This document shows, one piece after another, positions 1-7,365 of a stretch of 64,000 nucleotides of DNA. Source of the stretch: Candidatus Nitrosopumilus sp. (GTDB lineage Archaea; Thermoproteota; Nitrososphaeria; Nitrososphaerales; Nitrosopumilaceae); the NCBI GenBank assembly GCA_013215285.1, contig JABSRD010000001.1, forward strand, positions 62,001 through 126,000. Reading direction: 5' to 3'. The position numbers were made by a program, and so were the translations under genes. Numbering within the stretch: the first letter of the stretch is position 1; each line of letters opens with the position of its first letter. The notes beneath the pieces were generated by a model. That model saw only the letters and a list, made by a program, of their open reading frames with translations, was not told the DNA's origin and did not search any database.

Positions 1-1082
1 ATCCTTATTAGTTTATCATCAGTTCTATCTGGAAAACCTTTTCCATCAGTGTTTGAGGTAATTACATAGAGACTCCCATCAGGACCTTCCACTACATCAC
101 GAACACGACCAATACCACTAAGAATAGATTTTTGGGAACTTAGTCCCTCAGCAAAATCTACTTGGTAAAGATTAGCAGTATTCATGGAGGATAGTATGAA
201 TGGGAATTCAAAGTCAAGTTTATCTCCAGAATAAAACAAGATACCACCAGGTTCTATACTTGGATCATAACAAATGATGGCATCCTCAAATTTTGTATCT
301 CCTGAACATTGTACTTCAGGCCAACCATAATTTTTTCCAGCCAAAATAAGATTGATTTCATCATTTTTCTCAGGACCTACTTCTGCAACATACAAGTTAC
401 CATCATTATCCCACGTCATTCCTTGTGGATTTCTATGTCCTAGTGAATATACTGGGGAATCAGAAAATGGGTTATCTTCAGGAATGGTCCCATCATCATT
501 TAGTCTTAAAATCTTTCCAGATAAGGAATCAAGATTTTGTGGAAGATGAGATGCATCATAAACTGCACCAGTTCCTACATACAATTTTCCATCAGGTCCA
601 AATTTTAAAAATCCACCATTAGTAAATGAGGAGCCAGGAATTTTATCAAAGATAGTTTGAGCATCTTGTAATTTATTGTTTGATTCAGTTATTCGTAAAA
701 TTTTATTCCACAAATTTCCATCTTCTTGATATGTCAAAAATACATAAAGTAAATGATTATTTGAAAAATCAGGATGAAGTGTAATTCCTAATAGTCCACC
801 ATCAAATGCATTAACTGTTCTAAATGTGGCTAATGGGGAATCAAGCAAAGTATTGTTTACAATAACTCGAATTAATCCATCTTTTTCTGTAACAAATATC
901 CTATCACCAGAAACTGCAATGGAACGAGGTTTGTCAAGATTTTCAGCTATAATAGTTACAAATTCATTCTCAGAATTTGTTGTGGGTTTTGGTAATGGAA
1001 TGGGATCATTAGGAGATGTTAAAACTAATACTGAAAACACCACAGCAACAACAACTACAATAATTTGAATTCTCTTATCCAC
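1..1082 (-). CDS. PQQ-dependent aldose/sorbosone dehydrogenase-like protein, partial
   Basis: The reverse strand reads open from a GTG at 1082 to the window edge (about 360 codons), so the C-terminus is missing. The first 25 or so residues are a basic start followed by a valine-rich hydrophobic stretch, which looks like a signal peptide or anchor. The body has the six-bladed propeller signatures of soluble glucose dehydrogenase and YliI-type enzymes: GGLLGIT with HPDF, TNGG then FGPDGKLYVGTG, LGHRNPQG, and YGWPE. Known members oxidise aldose sugars with PQQ outside the membrane. Whether this organism makes PQQ cannot be seen here, so the substrate and cofactor are inferred from family only. 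Confidence 0.85.
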   Translation of the reverse strand, partial: MDKRIQIIVVVVAVVFSVLVLTSPNDPIPLPKPTTNSENEFVTIIAENLDKPRSIAVSGDRIFVTEKDGLIRVIVNNTLLDSPLATFRTVNAFDGGLLGITLHPDFSNNHLLYVFLTYQEDGNLWNKILRITESNNKLQDAQTIFDKIPGSSFTNGGFLKFGPDGKLYVGTGAVYDASHLPQNLDSLSGKILRLNDDGTIPEDNPFSDSPVYSLGHRNPQGMTWDNDGNLYVAEVGPEKNDEINLILAGKNYGWPEVQCSGDTKFEDAIICYDPSIEPGGILFYSGDKLDFEFPFILSSMNTANLYQVDFAEGLSSQKSILSGIGRVRDVVEGPDGSLYVITSNTDGKGFPDRTDDKLIR

Positions 1083-1165
1083 AAAAAGACAATCTTTACA
1101 AATCCTATTAATTACTTTCAAAAATTTGATAAAGCGTATATACGGTATATCATATTTTATCGATC

Positions 1166-1240
1166 AGCGGGGTGGGGAAGTCAGGTCATCCCGGCGGGCT
1201 CATAACCCGCAAATCAGTAGTTCAAATCTACTCCCCGCTA
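1166..1240 (+). tRNA. Initiator tRNA-Met (CAT)
   Basis: A full cloverleaf folds. The acceptor AGCGGGG at 1166-1172 pairs with CCCCGCT at 1233-1239, and A1240 is the discriminator. The anticodon loop CTCATAA sits on a stem with three consecutive GC pairs (GGG with CCC). That, plus the A1-U72 pair, marks an archaeal initiator rather than an elongator or tRNA-Ile2. CCA is not encoded. An AT-rich TATA-like stretch lies about 25 bases upstream, near 1136-1144. The gene converges on tiaS with one base between them. Confidence 0.95.
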
Positions 1241-1241
1241 C

Positions 1242-2570
1242 TTAGTTGCTATAAACACAAAACCACAAAAGAGATTTATCAAATTTTGAGGTTTTGTTAG
1301 TAATTCCTATTCGTTGCAAAGGTCTTGTAAGGTGTCTGTGCGCAGATATTTTTGGAATATACAATTGTTTTTTGATTTTTCTTTTGATTTCAATTATAGT
1401 TTTTTTAGAGGCTTTTTTTCCACAACGAACACATTGAAATCCTTGAGTTTGACCTTTTGATTTCATTTTTTTGTTACATTTTTTACAAAAAGGATTAGAT
1501 GTTGAAAGATTTTTTTCTAAATTAATAATTTCAATAAATTCAAGATTAATGATTCTAGGAAAATTTTTTGAAGCCTTTCTAACCCCGCCGCCTACACATA
1601 TTTTATCACCTTTAATCAAGTGTGAAGCAATAGATGTGATGCCTGTTGGTTTGTAAACAGCACACCAAAACTCGTGATTTTTAGAAATAATTTTGAAAAA
1701 AATATGTCCCCCTTTTACAATTTTTGGCGTGCTTGATATAATTCCAGTAATTTTTCCAGAAGCATAAGGTTTCATTGTTTCAAAATTTAATTCATTTTTC
1801 AAATGATCACCAGTTCCTTGATTAGATTTGAAGATCATGTAACCATCTAATTTTTCATCAGTTTTTAGAATTTTTGTAGCATAAAGTAATGAAGCCACAT
1901 TTTCTCCCCTTACACCATAAAAAACTGGATCAGGGCCATGGGGAGTAATTAAAACTCGTCCTTTTTTTGTGTCAAAACTGTTAAACGTATTTGGAAAAGT
2001 TTTCTCTTGCATAGTTTTTACACTTTTTACAGAAAGTTTTCGTTCTTTTCCAAATTTTGGTTTTTTGCGATAACTCAAAAGTTCTAATGTGTGATCTTGA
2101 AAATCATATCCTATTGCACCAATAGCACCAACTAATCCTTGTCCATTACCTTGATAATAGAATTCAAGATTATTTTTTTTAGCGAATTTTTTTGCATTAT
2201 TTCTATTAATTAATTGCCATAAAGCTAAATTACTAAAATCAATGAATTCAGAGGGAATAGAATCATTTTCAAAAAATACTAGACCAGGATTTGCACCATT
2301 TTTAATATCAGAATATTTTGTAACAAGATTTTTGATTTGATTTTTTACTTTAGAAGGATTTCTAGTCTTTATTTTGATTGAAACTGCACCATTGCCTCTA
2401 GTCTTCCAAGGAATGTTAGGATTAAATCTAATTAGTCTTGGAAAATCAAGAAATTCAGTTTTCTGTTTATGAAGTAAGTCAACAATTTTGTAAGCTAAAA
2501 ATGTAGTACACATTCCTTTAGGAGAATCAGTATCATCAAATCCGATATTAAGAACAGTCTCATTTGACAT
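1242..2570 (-). CDS. tiaS: tRNA(Ile2) 2-agmatinylcytidine synthetase TiaS
   Basis: TiaS converts C34 of tRNA-Ile(CAU) to agmatidine using ATP and agmatine, so the tRNA reads AUA codons and not AUG. The 442-residue product has the family's usual length. It opens with the signature IGFDDTDSPKGMCTT, has a central GNGQGLVGAIGAIGY segment, then an OB-fold region near residues 280-350, and ends with a zinc ribbon (CKKC followed by CVRC, about residues 362-386). The ATG at 2570 fits because it lies only a few residues ahead of the conserved FDDTD. It is divergent from dph2. Confidence 0.95.
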   Translation of the reverse strand: MSNETVLNIGFDDTDSPKGMCTTFLAYKIVDLLHKQKTEFLDFPRLIRFNPNIPWKTRGNGAVSIKIKTRNPSKVKNQIKNLVTKYSDIKNGANPGLVFFENDSIPSEFIDFSNLALWQLINRNNAKKFAKKNNLEFYYQGNGQGLVGAIGAIGYDFQDHTLELLSYRKKPKFGKERKLSVKSVKTMQEKTFPNTFNSFDTKKGRVLITPHGPDPVFYGVRGENVASLLYATKILKTDEKLDGYMIFKSNQGTGDHLKNELNFETMKPYASGKITGIISSTPKIVKGGHIFFKIISKNHEFWCAVYKPTGITSIASHLIKGDKICVGGGVRKASKNFPRIINLEFIEIINLEKNLSTSNPFCKKCNKKMKSKGQTQGFQCVRCGKKASKKTIIEIKRKIKKQLYIPKISAHRHLTRPLQRIGITNKTSKFDKSLLWFCVYSN

Positions 2571-2652
2571 AAGTCACTTGGGTGATTCAGACATTTTTAC
2601 TTGTTGTCTGGTTCAGTTGATTTAAATTAATAAAGTCACATCCCAAGCTAAA

Positions 2653-3648
2653 TTGATCATTATAGATGAAGAGAGAATTTTTAGGGAAATTGAAGAGAAA
2701 AAACCAGCGTCAATTTCAATAAATGGTCCTGATGGTATTTTACCTCAAGTTCAAGAAACTGCTGTAAAAATATCAAAAAAATTTGGAATACCAGCATATG
2801 TTTTAGCAGATACAACATGGGGAACATGTGATCTAAATTCATTGGGCTCAAAAGTTCTAGGAGCAGGAATTCAATTCAATGTTGGACATACAATAAACAT
2901 GGAATCACCAGAAAAAAATCTAGTTTTAATTGATGCTTTTGATGATGTCGAATTTGACAGTGTTGCAAAAAAATGTACAGAGATGTTAAAGGGGAAAACA
3001 ATTTCATTAGTTACAGATAGTCAACATTTACATCAGATGGATAAAGTTGAAAAAATTTTAACAGATAGTGGAATTATAGTGAAAGTTGGAAAAGGGAAAG
3101 GACAATTAAATGATGGTCAAGTGTTTGGTTGTGAATTTTATCCTGCATCATTGCTAAAAAAAGAAGTAGATGCCTATGTATTTTTAGGACAAAGTAATTT
3201 TCATGCAGCAGGAATTGCACTATCAACAAATTTACCAACTTATGTTTTAGATCCGTACTTTAATGAAGTGAGAGAAGTTACAGAATTTGCACAGAAATTA
3301 AAAAAGAAAGCAACTCTTGCAATATACAAAGCAGCTGAAGCAAAATCATTTGGAGTAATTGTGGGACTAAAAGAAGGACAATTATCCAAAGTATTTGCTT
3401 TAAAAATTAAAAAAGAATTAGAAAAAGAAGGAAAAGAAGTTCAGTTATTTGCATTAACAGACATTACAAATGATAGATTACAAAATCTCAAAGGAATTGA
3501 TGCTTTTATTCAAGTTGCATGCCCAAGAATTTCTACTGATAATCAATTTTCCAAACCAGTCTTATCAACTCCACAAGCAAATGCACTACTCAAAATTTTA
3601 CGATATGAGAGTATTGATGAGTATTTAGAATTACCACATTGGTTGTAA
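2653..3648 (+). CDS. dph2: Diphthamide synthase Dph2 (3-amino-3-carboxypropyl transferase)
   Basis: Archaeal Dph2 is a homodimeric 4Fe-4S enzyme that cleaves SAM to a 3-amino-3-carboxypropyl radical and adds it to the diphthamide histidine of elongation factor 2. The 331-residue product shows the family's three widely spaced cysteines in context: TTWGTCD near residue 58, FGCEFYPAS near 160, and VACPRIST near 290. It matches the family length. The start is a TTG at 2653, with no ATG nearby in frame before the conserved region. The tail abuts the convergent TPR gene without a gap. Confidence 0.93.
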   Translation: MIIIDEERIFREIEEKKPASISINGPDGILPQVQETAVKISKKFGIPAYVLADTTWGTCDLNSLGSKVLGAGIQFNVGHTINMESPEKNLVLIDAFDDVEFDSVAKKCTEMLKGKTISLVTDSQHLHQMDKVEKILTDSGIIVKVGKGKGQLNDGQVFGCEFYPASLLKKEVDAYVFLGQSNFHAAGIALSTNLPTYVLDPYFNEVREVTEFAQKLKKKATLAIYKAAEAKSFGVIVGLKEGQLSKVFALKIKKELEKEGKEVQLFALTDITNDRLQNLKGIDAFIQVACPRISTDNQFSKPVLSTPQANALLKILRYESIDEYLELPHWL

Positions 3649-4248
3649 TTACAATACTAATTTTTGGAATCTAATATTATTTGATAATTTTTCAAATGAT
3701 TTAGATTTTTTTGCTTTAATTTTATATTGAATTCCTTGAGAAATTGAATGCTCAAATATATCCAATGCATCATCAATCTTTAAAAGCATTACAAAATTAC
3801 AGGATTTATCAAATAAAACATCACCATTATCAGGATAATCTTTCAATATACTATTACAACATAAAATAGAATCCTCAAATTTTTCCATGGAAAATAAAAC
3901 CCGTTCTTTATGGTATAATGCGATATTATATTTTGGATTATCATTAAGAATTTTATTGCAAATTGATAATGCTTCAACAAAATTTCCTTTTTTTAGAAGA
4001 GACGAGATTTTATTAACTAATACAGAAAGATCGTCTGGAAATTTCTGTAATGCAATATCATAACATGTTATAGCACTATCAAAATCTTTGAGTTTACTTA
4101 GTGCATATCCTTTGTTGTTAAGAGAGCTAAGATGTTGAGGATTATCACTTAGAATTTTATCATAATATGTAATTGCATCTTTTAGTTTTCCTTGTAAAAA
4201 TAATCTATTTCATTCATCTAAAATAGAATTAATTTTGGGATCTGTCAT
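3649..4248 (-). pseudogene. TPR-repeat protein interrupted by an in-frame TGA
   Basis: One continuous frame runs from an ATG at 4248 to a stop at 3649 (199 residues) except for a TGA at 4212-4210, codon 13. The downstream part holds about four tetratricopeptide repeats, with motifs such as KLKDAITYYDKIL and DFDSAITCYDIAL. The TGA sits at the first position of what would read W-NRLFLQGK, the consensus tryptophan of TPR helix A, so the lesion looks like TGG to TGA. No ATG, GTG or TTG follows until the Met at 3888, which would keep only 79 residues. The upstream alcohol dehydrogenase ends two bases before the ATG, suggesting co-transcription. A sequencing error is possible. Confidence 0.75.
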
Positions 4249-4249
4249 A

Positions 4250-5323
4250 TCAATTAGGTTTCATTAAGATTTTTCCAAAAAGTCCTTTACCTTTTAGCAT
4301 TCTTGTATGAGCTTCTGCTGCACGTTCAAGAGGATATACTGAATCAATAATTGATTTAATTTTACCCTGAGACATCCAATAGAGTCCTTGTTCTAATTCA
4401 GCTCTTGTTCCTTGTGACGAACCTAAAATGTTAATTCCTTTAAAGAAGATATGACGCAGGTCAGTCTTTGCATCATAACCTGTTGTAGCTCCAGTAGTCA
4501 CAATTGTTCCCCCATAGTTTAGCAAAGTTAGTTCTTTATTCCAATGAGTACCACCAATATGTTCAAAAATTACATCAACTCCAGATACATCCCCATAAGG
4601 TTTTGAAATTTTTTTTGCAATTGCTCGAACTTCTTTGTGCCAATCATCTTTTCTATGATCAACTGCAAAATCTGCCCCCAATTCTAATAATTTATCTAGT
4701 TTATCAGGACTAGCAGTAGCAATTACAGTACATCCAAAAAGTTTTGCAATTTGAATTCCATAATTTCCAACACCTGAACTTCCACCCATTATCAAAACTA
4801 ATTGTCCAGGACGAATTTTGGCTCTTCCAACAAGCATATGCCATGATGTAACTAATGTCATGGATGCAGCAGCTACATCATCATATGAAACACCTTCAGG
4901 AATTTTTACAACATTAACTTCTGGAAGATGGGTAAATTCACAATACCCACCCCAAAGTGGACCAGTTTCAAAACCCCAAATTGTTCGTTTTCTGCAATCA
5001 AATTCTCTACCATCAGTACATGCTTTACAAACTCTGCAAGACATATTCCCATGAGAAACAACTCTATCTCCAACTTTGATATTTTTTACATCGCTACCAA
5101 TTGCAGTGACTTCACCAGCTGCATCAGTTCCAGAAATATGAGGTAACGGAATTGCCAAAGGTTTACCTCTCATGGCCCAAATATCATCATAATTGAGAGC
5201 CGCAGATTCTACTTTGAAAACTACTTCATTAGATTTTGGTGTAGGGAGATGGATATCTTTAATTTTTAATATTTTAGAAAAATCATCATCAGTAGAATAT
5301 TCATCATATACTAGAGCTTTCAT
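4250..5323 (-). CDS. Zinc-containing medium-chain alcohol dehydrogenase / quinone oxidoreductase family
   Basis: A 357-residue MDR-family NAD(P)-dependent oxidoreductase. A GroES-like domain with SGTDAAGEV precedes four structural-zinc cysteines (CRVCKACTDGREFDC). The Rossmann motif GGSSGVGNYGIQIAK lies near residue 175, and an enoyl-reductase-like C-terminus follows. I start it at the ATG at 5323 (MKALVYDEY). The longer frame to 5407 adds an unrelated hydrophobic leader and would run into the divergent csl4 promoter. Substrate is unknown. The family includes acryloyl-CoA reductases of the 3-hydroxypropionate/4-hydroxybutyrate cycle, so a carbon-fixation role is possible but unproven. Confidence 0.82.
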   Translation of the reverse strand: MKALVYDEYSTDDDFSKILKIKDIHLPTPKSNEVVFKVESAALNYDDIWAMRGKPLAIPLPHISGTDAAGEVTAIGSDVKNIKVGDRVVSHGNMSCRVCKACTDGREFDCRKRTIWGFETGPLWGGYCEFTHLPEVNVVKIPEGVSYDDVAAASMTLVTSWHMLVGRAKIRPGQLVLIMGGSSGVGNYGIQIAKLFGCTVIATASPDKLDKLLELGADFAVDHRKDDWHKEVRAIAKKISKPYGDVSGVDVIFEHIGGTHWNKELTLLNYGGTIVTTGATTGYDAKTDLRHIFFKGINILGSSQGTRAELEQGLYWMSQGKIKSIIDSVYPLERAAEAHTRMLKGKGLFGKILMKPN

Positions 5324-5410
5324 GATTTTTTTCAGGTTTTTGAAGATATATGATTTGCCAAGAATTCTCATACCACAAACAATTATAATCGCAACATCAA
5401 AAATCACAGC

Positions 5411-5962
5411 ATGTCAGATAATGCAATATTTCCAGGAGACAAAATAGCATCAATTGAGGAATATGAGGCTGGATACAACACTTTTGATGATGGAGATATG
5501 GTTAGAGCAGCAACTGTAGGACAAAAAGACATCAACAAGACAACACGAACCGTAAGCATTAATCATCCAAAAATGCTATCAATTCCAAAAGATGGAGATA
5601 TAATTATCGGGACAGTTGTAGCAGTAATGTCATCAATGATTGCAGTTTCAATTGATTACATTAATGGAAAACCTACAACATCAAAAGTAGAATGTATATG
5701 TGGAACACGAAATCTTAGAATAAGAAATGTTGCACTAGTTAATGATATAGTAACACTAAAAATTCTCAGTCATCTTAACGGTACAATTCATGCAGGGATT
5801 AGCGAACCAGAATTAGGAGTATTATTTACAAAATGTAGAAAATGTGGCGGTAAAGTTGTTACAATGCGTGACGCTATAAAATGTACAGATTGTTCATGGA
5901 TTGATGAAAGAAAACTTTCATCAAACTTTGGCAAAAGTGATTTTTTTAATTTGAGAGATTAA
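5411..5962 (+). CDS. csl4: Exosome RNA-binding subunit Csl4
   Basis: Csl4 caps the archaeal RNA exosome and helps present RNA to the Rrp41/Rrp42 ring. The 183-residue product has the expected order: an N-terminal PGD beta domain (IFPGDKIASIEEYEAG), an S1 domain (GDIIIGTVVAVMSSMIAVSI), and a C-terminal zinc ribbon (CRKCGG then CTDC, about residues 142-163). The ATG at 5411 gives the usual N-terminus. pheA follows after one base, so the two are probably one transcript. Confidence 0.92.
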   Translation: MSDNAIFPGDKIASIEEYEAGYNTFDDGDMVRAATVGQKDINKTTRTVSINHPKMLSIPKDGDIIIGTVVAVMSSMIAVSIDYINGKPTTSKVECICGTRNLRIRNVALVNDIVTLKILSHLNGTIHAGISEPELGVLFTKCRKCGGKVVTMRDAIKCTDCSWIDERKLSSNFGKSDFFNLRD

Positions 5963-5963
5963 A

Positions 5964-6779
5964 ATGATTAATGTTTCGTTCCAAGGTGAACGAGGGGCAT
6001 ATGGTGAAGATGCTGCAAGATTATTTTTTAATGAAGAAATTAAAACAATTCCTTTTACAACATTTGCAGATGTTTTAGAAAATACATCTACGGATAAAAC
6101 AGAATATGCAATTTTACCTGTAGAAAATTCGTTGGAAGGGAGTGTAGGTGAAAGCTATGATTTGTTATATTCAACATCACTAAATGCAACAGGTGAAATA
6201 TATCACAAAATTGAACACTGTTTAATTGGAATTGGAAAATTAGAAAAAATAGATACTGTTTATTCACACCCACAAGCTTTAGGACAATGTAGAAAATTTA
6301 TTGAACAACATAATATGAAAACAATTCCTGCATATGATACTGCAGGTAGTGTAAAAATTGTTAAAGAATTAAACAAGGAAAATTGTGCCTGCATTGCAAG
6401 CAAAGCAGCATCTATCATTTATGATATGCCCATAATTACTGAAAATATTGCAAATAATCTAAGCAATCACACTAGATTTTTGATATTATCTAAAAAAGAA
6501 TCACCTGAAACAGGAAATGATAAAACTTCAATTATTTTTTCAATAAAACATGAACCCGGTTCACTACACAGAATTATAGAAAATTTTTACAAGGAAAATA
6601 TCAATCTTACAAAAATAGAATCAAGACCAACTAAATCAAACACATGGGAATATAATTTCTATGTAGATTTTGAGGGACATAAAAATAATCCTAAAATTTT
6701 AGAAATATTGAAAAAAATACAACAAGAAACACTATTCATGAAAGTTTTAGGCTCATATCCTTCAGCAAAATTAAGCTAA
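5964..6779 (+). CDS. pheA: Prephenate dehydratase PheA
   Basis: It converts prephenate to phenylpyruvate in phenylalanine synthesis. The 271-residue protein is a stand-alone dehydratase with a regulatory ACT domain, the common archaeal form. Visible are the N-terminal FQGERGAYGEDAA, the PVENSLEGSV segment, and the catalytic TRF triplet in NHTRFLIL near residue 172. The ACT segment GSLHRIIENFYKENINLTKI is followed by ESRP, the phenylalanine-binding motif that suggests feedback control. It lies one base after csl4. Confidence 0.93.
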   Translation: MINVSFQGERGAYGEDAARLFFNEEIKTIPFTTFADVLENTSTDKTEYAILPVENSLEGSVGESYDLLYSTSLNATGEIYHKIEHCLIGIGKLEKIDTVYSHPQALGQCRKFIEQHNMKTIPAYDTAGSVKIVKELNKENCACIASKAASIIYDMPIITENIANNLSNHTRFLILSKKESPETGNDKTSIIFSIKHEPGSLHRIIENFYKENINLTKIESRPTKSNTWEYNFYVDFEGHKNNPKILEILKKIQQETLFMKVLGSYPSAKLS

Positions 6780-7246
6780 AAGCCTTTTGGTTTTCTAATA
6801 GTAAAACCCATACTAAATCCAATAACTACCATCCCAGATATAACAACCATGAGATCAAATGTGAGTCCAAGTGGATTAGGAGTTTGTGTAGTTATTGCTG
6901 TAATTTCTAATTCATCATCACCTGTATTTTGGATTTTAATTTTTGTATCACCATTAACTAAATGAACCCAATCTTGAGTGAATTTGTCTTTGTAAGAAGT
7001 TTCTGGAATTTGCAATCCATCGCCAGGACTTTGAAGTTCTAGATTGAAAGTGCTACCAATAATTGTCAGTGATTGTGGTGAATGGGCAGGTGCAGGAATT
7101 GTAAGTGTGGTTAATTCACCTACTTGAATAAAGAAATGTTCTTCCACGTCAATAGCAGGTACCATGTGTATAATCAAAGAATAACCACCAAGTGCAATTA
7201 TTGCAGATCCAACAATAAACCCAATAATAGTTATTTTTGATAACAT
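6776..7246 (-). CDS. Uncharacterised membrane protein with an extracytoplasmic domain
   Basis: The 156-residue product has one hydrophobic helix at residues 5-28 and another at about 128-150, ending in basic residues (TIRKPKGF). The roughly 100 residues between them are beta-rich and polar, and would lie outside the cell. I recognise no family motif. It overlaps the tail of pheA by four bases in convergent orientation. It follows the large exported protein on the same strand after a 119-base gap, so a shared envelope role is possible but not shown. Confidence 0.6.
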   Translation of the reverse strand: MLSKITIIGFIVGSAIIALGGYSLIIHMVPAIDVEEHFFIQVGELTTLTIPAPAHSPQSLTIIGSTFNLELQSPGDGLQIPETSYKDKFTQDWVHLVNGDTKIKIQNTGDDELEITAITTQTPNPLGLTFDLMVVISGMVVIGFSMGFTIRKPKGF

Positions 7247-7365
7247 GATTCAGTGATTTAGTATGGTGTTTAAAAAATTAACTACATTTAACCATCTGAT
7301 TTATAGCAAATAACCAAAAATTTAGCCTTGAAATTGACTGAAAATAATTCAAATACAAAAACTAA

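Noticed and set aside
352-1068. Forward-strand reading frames over the first gene
   Set aside because: They lie opposite a clear dehydrogenase frame on the reverse strand and show no family motif.
4210-4212. TGA read as tryptophan or selenocysteine across the genome
   Set aside because: TGA ends normal genes here, such as the alcohol dehydrogenase at 4250 and cbiG at 61660-61662. No selenocysteine element was seen, and only one gene would need the recoding.
5324-5407. Longer N-terminus for the alcohol dehydrogenase
   Set aside because: The added 28 residues look hydrophobic and unrelated to the family, and the region is the divergent promoter toward csl4.
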